The notes beneath the pieces were generated by a model. The model saw only the letters and a program-made list of their open reading frames with translations, had not been told where the DNA came from and made no database searches. From Pyronema omphalodes (Eukaryota > Ascomycota > Pezizomycetes > Pezizales > Pyronemataceae), in assembly GCA_024516155.1 (NCBI GenBank), contig JAJJXM010000035.1, forward strand, positions 548,725-612,724: a stretch of 64,000 nucleotides of DNA, read 5' to 3'. How positions within the stretch are numbered: the stretch's first letter is position 1; each line of letters begins with the position of its first letter. Of this stretch, positions 28,853 to 38,071 are shown one piece after another. The position numbers were made by a program, and so were the translations under genes.

Positions 28853-29339
28853 AAGAAAGAAAAAAAAAAAAAAGGAAAAAATAATAATAAAAAAACAGAA
28901 GTCGGAGGAGGACGGAGGGAGGGAGAAGCGGGAGGCGAGAGCGGAGAGAGAGACGAGGGAAAGGGGACATGGAGGAAGCGGACGATGACGAGAGGAGAGT
29001 GGAGACGGGAGACTGGGAGAGCGGAGACGTGGGTGTTGTGGAGAATGGAGTATTGTGTTTTTTCTTTTTGAAACGGGGATGAAAGTGAAGCGAGGAGCCG
29101 AGGGAGAGGAGAGACGCGGTAGAGACGGACGGGAGGAGCACGAACGAGGCGAGTGCGAGATGGTGACGCGGAGGGAAGTGGACGGAGTGGGACGATGGAA
29201 GGCTGGCGAGCCGAGAGGGAGGAGCGTGGTGAAGGGCGAGGGGAGGGACGTAGAGTAGGATGGTGGCACAGGGGAGAGAGGTACGGTGGGGGGGGCGTTG
29301 ACCCGGAGGAGTTATATCTTCTTTTCTTTTCTTTTGCTT
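28853..29339 (+). other. LINE-A 3' UTR: internal A tract and polypurine region
   Basis: Seven bases after the ORF2 stop a run of A (28860-28873) and AATAATAATAAAAAAAC follow, then about 430 bp almost free of pyrimidines on this strand (GGAGGGAGGGAGAAGCGGGAGG and the like). No ORF is credible. An A tract this close to the ORF, far from the real 3' end, looks like a former poly(A) end beyond which another 3' module was added. Confidence 0.6.
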
Positions 29340-29654
29340 GTTTGTTTTTGCTTTGTGGAGGAAATAAAGGTGGAAAAACGGTTAAAAAAGGGAGGGGAAG
29401 GGTGGAGGAAATGGGGGAACGACCCGGCGAGGTGGCCTCCGAGCGTACAGGGCTCCTGGAACAGACGACGCTTGACGAACAAAAGCACGACGAGACTTGG
29501 GGGTCTACAACCCCACACCCTAACGACAAGCTCTGGGGCGTACCCAGTGAGAGCCTGGCCTGACACCCGGGTTTCTTAATTTTGTATTTACTGTAGATTC
29601 CGCCATAACCTTACGGTTGGATGCGTGTATGAGTTAATAAATAAATAAATAAAT
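29340..29654 (+). other. Tail A of LINE-A with terminal hairpin and (AATA)n
   Basis: From TTGCTTTGTGGAGGAAATAAAGG to the end this is nearly identical to the 3' ends of NA#1, 2, 5, 7 and 10. It ends CATAACCTTACGGTTGGATG: stem AACC/GGTT, loop TTAC, with CC/GG pairing outside a bulged AT, then GAGTTAATAAATAAATAAATA. By analogy with LINE/SINE pairs such as UnaL2/UnaSINE1, the hairpin is the probable recognition signal for LINE-A reverse transcriptase. Confidence 0.75.
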
Positions 29655-29667
29655 AAGCTTCCTGGGG

Positions 29668-30753
29668 ATACAACAGACCCACCGGGACACACAGCGACGC
29701 TTCAATACCGTCGATGACACCATACGCAACAACAGCGATGAGATGCGCCACAGATTCGACGTCATGATGTCGAAATTCAGCATTCTGCTGGACGAAAACA
29801 CGAAGCTGCGCGCAGCATGCAACTCTACACAGAAAGAAACAGCAGCTCTCAAGGCTGCTGTGGACGCCCTGACGAAGAAAATCGACGAACAGCAACAAGT
29901 CATTTCGGCGCCCCCCTCACCGAACCTTACGGCCTCTTCCTCAGCGATGGAAGAGATGACTATGCAACTGTCCGTCGTCCAACATGACATTCAGGATGTC
30001 CTGGACGCTGTTCGCAACCCTCCTGGCAAGAGAAAGCGAAGGGGAAGTGACCAGAAAACCGAACCCACCTCACCGACAAACAGAAGACCGGTGAACCACA
30101 AACCGAGAGCGGCATCACCGGTGCGAAGCCTGATGCACTCGGAACATGCGACTACCGCCGCCCAGGACAAGCTTGATGCCCTCAAGCCTATGTCCCCCCT
30201 ACCCCTCCTCGCAATCACCTCAACCGATGCGACACCGGAACCTCACCCTGACAGTTCATCTGCTCAGGACACACCTCTACCCGACGCCCCAAGCACTGCC
30301 CCTGCTGAGACGAACGGATGGAAGACTGTGGAGGCGAAGGCTACACAGAGGACGAAGCAGAAAGCGAAAGAGACGACACCTACGGCAGCGCCACCCAGCA
30401 AGACCCCTACAACAAAGAATGGTGGCCGGGGAAAGAATACCCACCAACCCAGAACGACAACCTCCTCTGCAAAGAAGACTTGGGCAGAAGTAGTCAAGAG
30501 CGGAGGCATCAACGTCAAGATTGTGCTTGGGAATGGCAATCTTGGACTAACAACACCACCGACAAGAAGGGGAGAGAGGCGAGGGGGAGCAGCAAGAAGG
30601 CTGAGGAAGAAGGAAGGAGAAGGGGAGAGAGGGGAGGAGAAGAGGGGCAGGGCGGGCCCGGGTGTCTCGAAGGGCAAAGAGTCAGGAGACACCGGCGGAG
30701 GAGGGGAGAGAGGAGAGGAGAGTGGGGGCACGGGTGGCCCGGTGGCTGTTTAA
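29668..30753 (+). pseudogene. NA#8 ORF, C-terminal part
   Basis: Continues codons 124-484 of the NA protein: MRHRFDVMMSKFSILLDENT, KRKRRGSDQKTEPTSPTNRR, KKTWAEVVKSGGINVKIVLG, ending GGTGGPVAV. Nearly identical to NA#3. Separated from its start by LINE-A. Confidence 0.82.
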
Positions 30754-31048
30754 CTTTGCTTTGGTTTTGTTTTTGCTTTGTGGAGGAAATAACGGCGGAA
30801 AAATGGCTAAACATGGGAAGGGGAAGGGAGAAGGAAAGGGAGGAGCCCGGCGAGGCGGCCTCTGTGCGAGCAGGGCACTTGGAACATCAGACGCGCTTGG
30901 ACAAGAAACCCCCGTAGTAACAGTGGGGACAGACCCCACAACCACAACGATCAAGAGGAGGAGACTGGTAGAGGTGGAGACTGGGTTTTTGCTTTTACGT
31001 TTCTTTCTTCTTCTCTTTTGTATTGATCTGTCCCTTGTCATAACCTTC
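29668..31048 (+). mobile_element. NA#8, middle part
   Basis: Resumes in the NA ORF after LINE-A. The stop is at 30753, then tail B to CATAACCTTC at 31048, where the NA#9-NA#10 pair enters. TTGTCATAACCTTC is at 31035-31048 and 35054-35067. Confidence 0.9.
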
Positions 31049-33076
31049 ACACCACACGGCAGAGCCAAAATCACACACATCGAACACCACACGGCAACGG
31101 CGACCCCCCCCCTGCATTCTCAACAACGAGCACCGAAACCCCCGGTTTTCTCATCGGATTCGGATTCGCAGCACTCTATTACGTTATTCTCTGAATTTTC
31201 AGGGAATTCTACGTTGTTTTTGTTGACTTTTGTCGCAAAATCAGAGTTTTCACGAGTTTTGGCTTACCCCACCTCACGAAATGTCGCCAAAACAACGACA
31301 GAACAACGCCCGACGATCGAAACGGTCCGAAAACGCGTACAATGTTCTAGCCGACCTTCCTCATGATGGATCTACTCCTACTCTGGATGGAAGAGATGGA
31401 AAAGTTGATGAAGTTGATGGAAACTTCGCTGGAAAGCCCTTCCAGAGCGTGGTCTTGGCACGATCACCAGTTCCTTCGGCTTCAACATCGCAGCAACAGG
31501 CGACAACTGAACACAGCCGGTTCAGTGACTACCGTCGCATGATGGTATCTGCAATTAATAAGGCAGTCGCAGTTGACGACAACTATCTCACCCTAGATCA
31601 ACTGTTTCTAGACAACTACGCCGGACTCACTGGAGCCAGCTTCCTGGGGATACAACAGATCCACCAGGACACACAGCGACGCTTCAATACCCTCGATGAC
31701 ACCATACGCAACAACAGCGATGAGATGCGCCTCAGATTCGACGTCATGATGACGAAATTCAACATTCTGATCGGCGAAAACACGAAGCTGCGCGCAGCCT
31801 ACCACTCTACACAGGCAGAAACAGCAGCTCTCAAGGCTGCTGTGGACGCCCTGACGAGGAAAATCGACGAACAGCAACAAGTCATTTCGACACCCCCCTC
31901 ACCGAACCTCACGGCCTCTTCCTCAGCGATGGAAGAGATGACTATGCAACTGTCCGCCGTCCAACATGACATTCAGGATGTCCTGGACGCTGTTCGCAAC
32001 CCTCCTGGCAAGAGAAAGCGAAGGGGAAGCGACCAGAACACCGAACCCACCTCACCGACAAACAGAAGACCGGTGAACCACAAACCGAGAGCGGCATCAC
32101 CGGTGCGAAGCCTGATGCACTCGAAACATGCGACTACCGCCGCCCAGGACAAGCTTGATGCCCTCAAGCCTATGTCCCCCCTACCTCTCCTCGCGATCAC
32201 GTCAACCGATGCGACACCGGAACCTCACCCTGACAGTCCATCTGCTCAGGACACACCTCTACCCGACGCCCCAAGCACTGCCCCTGCTGAGACGAACGGA
32301 TGGAAGACTGTGGAGGCGAAGGCTGCACAGAGGAAGAAGCAGAAAGCGAAGGAGACGACACCTACGGCAGCGCCACCCAGCAAGACCCCTACAACAAAGG
32401 ATGGTGGACGGGGAAAGAACACCCACCAACCCAGAACGACAACACCCTCTGCAAAGAAGACTTGGGCAGAAGTCGTCAAGAGCGGAGGCATCAACGTCCA
32501 GATTGTGCTTGGGAATGGCAATCTTGGACTGACAACACCACCGACAAGAAGGGGAGAGAGGCGAGGGGGAGCAGCGAGGAGGCTGAGGAAGAAGGAAGGA
32601 GAAGGGGAGAGAGGGGAGGAGAAGAGGGGCAGGGCGGGCCCGGGTGCCTCAAAGGGCAAAGAGTCAGGAGACACCGGCGGAGGAGGGGAGAGAGGAGAGG
32701 AGAGTGGGGGCACGGGTGGCCCGGCGGCTGTTTAACTTTGCTTTGGTTTTGTTTTTGCTTTGTGGAGGAAATACAGGAGGAAAAATGGTTAAAAATGGGA
32801 GGGGAAGGGAGGAGGAAAGGGAGGAGCCCGGCGAGGCGGCCTCTGTGCTAGCAGGGCACTTGGAACATCAGACGCGCTTGGACAAGAAACCCCCGTAGTA
32901 TACAGTGGGGACAGACCCCACAACCACAACGATCAAGAGGAGGAGACTTGTAGAGGTGGAGACTGGGTTTTTGCTTTTACATTTCTTTCTTCTTCTCTTT
33001 TGTATTTATCTGTCCCTTGTCATAACCTTCGGGTTGCAAACAAGTAATGAGAGAACAAACAAACAAACAAACAAAC
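31049..33076 (+). mobile_element. NA#9: tail B element, first half of a head-to-tail pair
   Basis: Begins with the same 35-bp extension seen at NA#4 (ACACCACACGGCAGAGCC...ATCGA) and then repeats ACACCACACGGCAACGG, the true 5' motif. Intact ORF, tail B with the TTCG hairpin (about 33025-33038) and AAAC repeats that run directly into the 5' end of NA#10 at 33077 without filler. NA#9 and NA#10 share one duplication (31035-31048, 35054-35067). Confidence 0.9.
31281..32735 (+). CDS. NA#9 ORF, 484 aa, intact
   Basis: Same architecture as NA#3. The variable segment is a different combination: SDYRRMMVSAINKAVAVDDN, then NTLDDTIRNNSDEMRLRF and ILIGENTKLRAAYHST. It has TPTTKDGGRGK where others have TKNGGRGK. 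KRKRRGSD, KKTWAEVVKSG and the GGTGGPAAV end are conserved. Confidence 0.7.
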   Translation: MSPKQRQNNARRSKRSENAYNVLADLPHDGSTPTLDGRDGKVDEVDGNFAGKPFQSVVLARSPVPSASTSQQQATTEHSRFSDYRRMMVSAINKAVAVDDNYLTLDQLFLDNYAGLTGASFLGIQQIHQDTQRRFNTLDDTIRNNSDEMRLRFDVMMTKFNILIGENTKLRAAYHSTQAETAALKAAVDALTRKIDEQQQVISTPPSPNLTASSSAMEEMTMQLSAVQHDIQDVLDAVRNPPGKRKRRGSDQNTEPTSPTNRRPVNHKPRAASPVRSLMHSKHATTAAQDKLDALKPMSPLPLLAITSTDATPEPHPDSPSAQDTPLPDAPSTAPAETNGWKTVEAKAAQRKKQKAKETTPTAAPPSKTPTTKDGGRGKNTHQPRTTTPSAKKTWAEVVKSGGINVQIVLGNGNLGLTTPPTRRGERRGGAARRLRKKEGEGERGEEKRGRAGPGASKGKESGDTGGGGERGEESGGTGGPAAV

Positions 33077-35053
33077 ACACCACACGGCAACGGCGACCCC
33101 CCCCCTGCATTCTCAACAACGAGCACCGAAACCCCCGGTTTTCTCATCGGATTCGGATTCGCAGCACTCTGTTACGTTATTCTCTGAATTTTCAGGGAAT
33201 TCTACGTTGTTTTTGTTGACTTTTGTCGCAAAATCAGAGTTTTCACGAGTTTTGGCTTACCCCACCTCACGAAATGTCGCCAAAACAACGACAGAACAAC
33301 GCCCGACGATCGAAACAGTCCGAAAACGCGTACAATGTTCTAGCCGACCCTCCTCATGATGGACCCAACCCTATTTTTGATGGAGGAGATGGAATAGTTG
33401 ATGAAGTTGATGGAAACTTCGCTGGAAAACCCTTCCAGAGCGTGGTCTTGGCAGGATCACCAGTTCCTTCGGCTTCAACACACCAGCTACAAGCGACAAC
33501 TGAACACAGCCGGTTCAGTACCTACCGCCGCTTGTGTGTATCCGCGATTAATGAGGCAGTTGCAGCTGATGACACCTATGCCACCCTGGATCAGCTGTTC
33601 CATGACAACTACGCCGAACTCAATGGAGCCAGCTTCCTGGGGATACAACAGATCCACCGGGACACACAGCGACGCTTCAATACACTCGAGGAATCCATGC
33701 GCAACAACAACGATGCGATACACGGCAGATTCGACGTCATGATGACGAAATTCAACGATATGCTCTTCGAAAACGCGACGCTGCGCACAGCATACGACTC
33801 TACACAGGCAGAAACAGCAGCTCTCAAGGCTGCTGTGGACGCGCGGACGAAGAAAATCGACGAACAGCAACAAGTCATTTCGGCGCCCCCCTCACCGAAC
33901 CTCACGGCCTCTTCCTCAGCGATGGAAGAGATGACTATGCAACTGTCCGTCGTCCAACATGACATTCAGGATGTCCTGGACGCTGTCCGCAACCCTCCTG
34001 GCAGGAGAAAGCGAAGGGGAAGCGACCAGAACACCGAACCCACCTCACCAACGACCAGAGCACCGGTCAACCACAAACCGAGAGCTGCATCACCGGTGCG
34101 AAGCCTGATGCACTCGAAACATGCGACTACCGCCGCCCAGGACAAGCTTGATGCCCTCAAGCCTATGTCCCCCCTACCTCTCCTCGCGATCACGTCAACC
34201 GATGCGACACCGGAACCTCACCCTGACAGTTCATCTGCTCAGGACACACCTCTACCCGACGCCCCAAGCACTGCCCCTGCTGAGACGAACGGATGGAAGA
34301 CTGTGGAGGCGAAGGCTACGCAGAAGAAGAAGATGAAAGCGCAGGAGACGAGACCTACGGCAGCGACACCCAGCAAGACCTCTACAACGAAGACTGGTGG
34401 CAGGGGAAAGAATACCCACCAACCCAGACAGACAACCCCCTCCGCAAAGAAGACTTGAGCCGAAGTCGTCAAGAGCGGAGGCATCAACGTCCAGATTGTG
34501 CTTGGGAATGGCAATCTTGGACTTACAACACCACCGACAAGAAGGGGAGAGAGGCGAGGCGGGGCAGCGAGAAGGCTGAGAAAGAAGGAGGGAGAAGGGG
34601 AGAGAGGGGAGGAGAAGAGGGGCAGGGCGGGCCCGGGTGTTTCAAAGGGCAAAGAGTCAGGAGACACCGGCGGAGGAGTTGAGAGAGGGGAGGAGAGTGG
34701 GGGCGTAGGTGGCCGGCGGCTGTTTAACTTTGCTTTGGTTTTGTTTTTGCTTTGTGGGGGAAATAAAGGCGGAAAAATGGTTAAAAATGGGAGGGGAAGG
34801 GTGGAGGAAATGGGGGAACGACCCGGCGAGGTGGCCTCCGAGCGTACAGGGCTCCTGGAACAGACGACGCTTGACGAACAAAAGCACAACGAGACTTGGG
34901 GGTCTACAACCCCACACCCTAACGACAAGCTCTGGGGCATACCCAGTGAGAGCTCGGCCTAACACCCGGGTTTCTTAATTTTGTATTTACTGTAGATTCC
35001 GCCATAACCTTACGGTTGGATGCGTGTATGAGTTAATAAATAAAATAAATAAA
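33077..35053 (+). mobile_element. NA#10: tail A element, second half of the pair
   Basis: 5' motif at 33077, an ORF with a nonsense mutation, tail A with the TTAC hairpin (about 35002-35020) and (AATA)n to 35053. It follows NA#9 head to tail; the shared duplication outside the pair implies they arrived together or as one transcript primed from tail A. Confidence 0.9.
33274..34729 (+). pseudogene. NA#10 ORF with premature stop
   Basis: Open from ATG (MSPKQRQNNARRSKQS) to the TGA at 34456-34458, where AAGACTTGAGCC replaces AAGACTTGGGCA, so the Trp of KKTWAEVV becomes a stop. The remaining frame continues to near 34729 but one base is also missing in GGTGGCCGGCGG (usually GGTGGCCCGGCGG) just before the normal stop. 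Confidence 0.82.
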
Positions 35054-35067
35054 TTGTCATAACCTTC

Positions 35068-35112
35068 GGGTTGCAAACAAGTAATGAGAGAACAAACAAA
35101 CAAACAAACAAA
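35068..35112 (+). repeat. NA#8, 3' end of tail B
   Basis: GGGTTGCAAACAAGTAATGAG then AAAC repeats: the missing end of the NA#8 tail, separated from the rest by the NA#9-NA#10 pair. With 31035-31048 it restores the AACC-TTCG-GGTT hairpin. The insertion fell exactly inside that hairpin. CCAACATGACATTCA of NA#7 follows. Confidence 0.88.
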
Positions 35113-35127
35113 CCAACATGACATTCA

Positions 35128-35887
35128 GGATGTCCTGGACGCTGTCCGCAACGCTCCTGGCAAGAGAAAGCGAAGGGGAAGCGACCAGAACACCGAACCC
35201 ACCTCACCAACGACCAGAGCACCGGTCAACCACAAACCGAGAGCTGCATCACCGGTGCGAAGCCTGATGCACTCGAAACATGAGACTACCGCCGCCCAGG
35301 ACAAGCTTGATGCCCTCAAGCCTATGTCCCCCCTACCTCTCCTCGCGATCACGTCAAACGATGCGACACCGGAACCTCACCCTGACAGTTCATCTGCTCA
35401 GGACACACCTCTACCCGACGCCCCAAGCACTGCCCCTGCTGAGACGAACGGATGGAAGACTGTGGAGGCGAAGGCTACGCAGAAGAAGAAGATGAAAGCG
35501 CAGGAGACGAGACCTACGGCAGCGACACCCAGCAAGACCCCTACAACGAAGAATGGTGGAAGGGGAAAGAATACCCACCAACCCAGACAGACAACCCCCT
35601 CCGCAAAGAAGACTTGGGCAGAAGTCGTCAAGAGCGGAGGCATCAACGTCCAGATTGTGCTTGGGAATGGCAATCTTGGACTTACAACACCACCGACAAG
35701 AAGGGGAGAGAGGCGAGGCGGGGCAGCGAGAAGGCTGAGGAAGAAGGAGGGAGAAGGGGAGAGAGGGGAGGAGAAGAGGGGCAGGGCGGGCCCGGGTGTT
35801 TCAAAGGGCAAAGAGTCAGGAGACACCAGCGGAGGAGTTGAGAGAGGGGAGGAGAGTGGGGGCGTAGGTGGCCCGGCGGCTGTTTAA
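35128..35887 (+). pseudogene. NA#7 ORF, C-terminal part
   Basis: Continues from 22078: DVLDAVRNAPGKRKRRGSD, then the Pro/Thr linker, KKTWAEVVKSG and GGVERGEESGGVGGPAAV. Open to the normal stop. Confidence 0.82.
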
Positions 35888-36216
35888 CTTTGCTTTGGTT
35901 TTGTTTTTGCTTTGTGGGGGAAATAAAGGCGGAAAAATGGTTAAAAATGGGAGGGGAAGGGTGGAGGAAATGGGGGAACGACCCGGCGAGGTGGCCTCCG
36001 AGCGTACAGGGCTCCTGGAACAGACGACGCTTGACGAACAAAAGCACAACGAGACTTGGGGGTCTACAACCCCACACCCTAACGACAAGCTCTGGGGCAT
36101 ACCCAGTGAGAGCCTGGCCTGACACCCGGGTTTCTTAATTTTGTATTTACTGTAGATTCCGCCATAACCTTACGGTTGGATGCGTGTATGAGTTAATAAA
36201 TAAATAAATAAATAAA
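35128..36216 (+). mobile_element. NA#7, 3' part with tail A
   Basis: Carries the C-terminal half of the NA ORF (to the stop at 35887) and tail A: hairpin about 36149-36167, (AATA)n to 36216. The Ty3 pol continues at 36217 with TCGCCGATATTATT. Confidence 0.92.
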
Positions 36217-37195
36217 TCGCCGATATTATTCGTGAAAAAAGCAGACGGATCCCTACGCCTGTGTGTCGACTACCGGAGACTGAATGAAGGTACCGAGAAG
36301 AACCGGTACCCGCTGCCATTGATACAGGAAACGATGATGAATCTTTCCAAGGCTCAATACTTTACGACCCTTGATGTCCGCAGCGCTTATAACCTTATCA
36401 GAATGGCAGAGGGCGAAGAATGGAAGACGGCCTTCCGCCCACGGTACGGCCTGTTTGAATCGAAAGTGATGCCCTTTGGGCTCACCAACGCGCCTGCCGA
36501 TTTCCAGGCATTTATAAATGATGTCCTGAGACCATACCTAGACCAGTTTTGTACGGCATACTTGGACGATATCCTCGTATTCTCCGAAACAAAGTCCGAT
36601 CACACCGCACACGTCCGAAAGATCTTGGAACGACTCAAACAAGAAAAACTGCACTTGAAGCCGGAGAAGTGTAAGTTTGCTAAGGCAGAAGTACAGTACC
36701 TGGGCTACAACATCGGCCGCGACGGCGCGCGCATGATGGATTCCAAAGTAGCCACAGTGAGAGATTGGAAGGAACCAACCAATTTAAAACAGGTCCAAGA
36801 GTTCCTGGGCTTCGCGAATTTCAACCGAAGATTTATCAAAGACTACTCAAAAGTGGTCTCCCCTCTGACGGCTCTGACCAAAAAGAAAGATGGTAAAGCA
36901 ATCCCCGTTACCTCGGGTAACGATCAGCAAAGCGCCTTCGACCGACTGAAGGATGCATTTACATCAGCACCGATTCTCAAGCACTTCGACTACGAGAAAC
37001 CGATTGTAGTAGAAACAGACGCATCTGACTATGTGTCTGCTGGAGTTTTATCACAATACGACGACGATAACGTGTTACACCCCGTCGCATTTTATTCCAA
37101 GAAGCATTCCCCGGCAGAATGCAACTACGAAATCTACAACAAAGAACTACTGGCAATAGTTCGTTGTTTCGAGGAATGGCGTCCCCACTTAGAGG
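36217..37195 (+). pseudogene. pol: Ty3 copy II pol, part 2: RT and RNase H
   Basis: RT palm and thumb: [51 protein letters not shown], catalytic [12 protein letters not shown] at about 36556-36591, [15 protein letters not shown]. RNase H begins with [20 protein letters not shown] at about 37009 and [17 protein letters not shown]. Cut at 37195 by LINE-B1; CCCCACTTAGAGG is at 37183-37195 and 44882-44894. The frame is open throughout, so the insertion is the only visible lesion here. Confidence 0.93.
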
Positions 37196-37946
37196 TTTGT
37201 TTGTTTGTTCTCTCATTACTTGTTTGCAACCCGAAGGTTATGACAAGGGACAGATAAATACAAAAGAGAAGCAGAAAGAAATGTAAAAGCAAAAACCTCG
37301 TCTCCACCTCTACCAGTCTCCTCCTCTTGATCGTTGTGGTTGTGGGGTCTGTCCCCACTGTATACTTCGGGGGTTTCTTGTCCAAGCGCGTCTGATGTTC
37401 CAAGTGCCCTGCTTGCACAGAGGCCGCCTCGCCGGGCTCCTCCCTTTCCTCCTCCCTTCCCCTTCCCATGTTTAGCCATTTTACCGCCTTTGTTTCCTCC
37501 GCATACAAAAGAAAAAGAAAAAGAAAAAGAAAAACTCCCGCCGCCCTCCTCTGCTCCTTCCCCGTGCCCCTCTCTCTCCCTTCGCAGCGCCTCGCACTCC
37601 TCCCGCCCTTCAAACATAAGAAAAACATCGTCGCACCCAAACAAAGGAAAGTACAAAAGAAACTCGTCTGCCCTCTCTCGCCTTCCGTCCCCTGCATCTC
37701 CCTTCCTGTGCACCATTCCACCCTCCGTTCCCTTCTCATCCGTCGCACCATAAAACAACTCCAACCCGTAAGACAAACAATTGAAAGACAAAGAAAAGAA
37801 AAACAACAGAAAACAAGAAGAAAGCAAGACTCAAAACACCCGAACCCCAAGCAGACCCAAGCAACGACCCCAGCCCGATCCCGTCACCGCGTGCCCGTTC
37901 CCTTTCTCTCCGCCTATCCCTCCTCTACCTTCCCCTTCTGCTTGTC

Positions 37947-37983
<37 letters not shown>

Positions 37984-38071
37984 ACAAAAATCCTAAGTTA
38001 GAAAGCACTGCAAAATCAGCGCGCGCGAAAGGTCCTAAGGTACTGCGGTCAGTGTAGTCAGCGGTAGGGGT
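37196..38071 (-). other. LINE-B1 3' UTR: internal A tract and tail B
   Basis: Downstream of ORF2 on the minus strand: AGTGCTTTCTAACTTAGG, then about 29 A (37950-37978), about 400 bp of mixed sequence, and from near 37500 a stretch homologous to NA tail B (GGAGGAAACAAAGG onward) ending in the AACC-TTCG-GGTT hairpin (about 37230-37243) and AAAC repeats. As in LINE-A, an A tract sits well before the true 3' end. Confidence 0.7.

Larger units (their letters stand above)
22647..29654 (+). mobile_element. LINE-A: full-length non-LTR retrotransposon, both ORFs open
   Basis: A 7.0-kb element bounded by the 13-bp duplication AAGCTTCCTGGGG (22634-22646, 29655-29667). The 5' UTR opens with ACACCCAGCAAAGAGCGACC, a C-run and TTTTCAACAAC, a version of the 5' motif shared with NA and LINE-B. 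Then ORF1 (23074-24858), ORF2 (24851-28852), an A-rich tract, about 430 bp of polypurine-rich sequence, and tail A with hairpin and (AATA)n. Order and domains fit the Tad/I group: APE endonuclease, RT, RNase H. Its tail is the same as that of NA#1, 2, 5, 7 and 10, making it the likely helper for those copies. Confidence 0.95.

Noticed and set aside
28855..29250. Long minus-strand ORF with Ser/Pro/Leu-rich product opposite the LINE-A 3' UTR
   Set aside because: Low-complexity translation of a polypurine tract; no domain, and the LINE-A 3' UTR explains the sequence.
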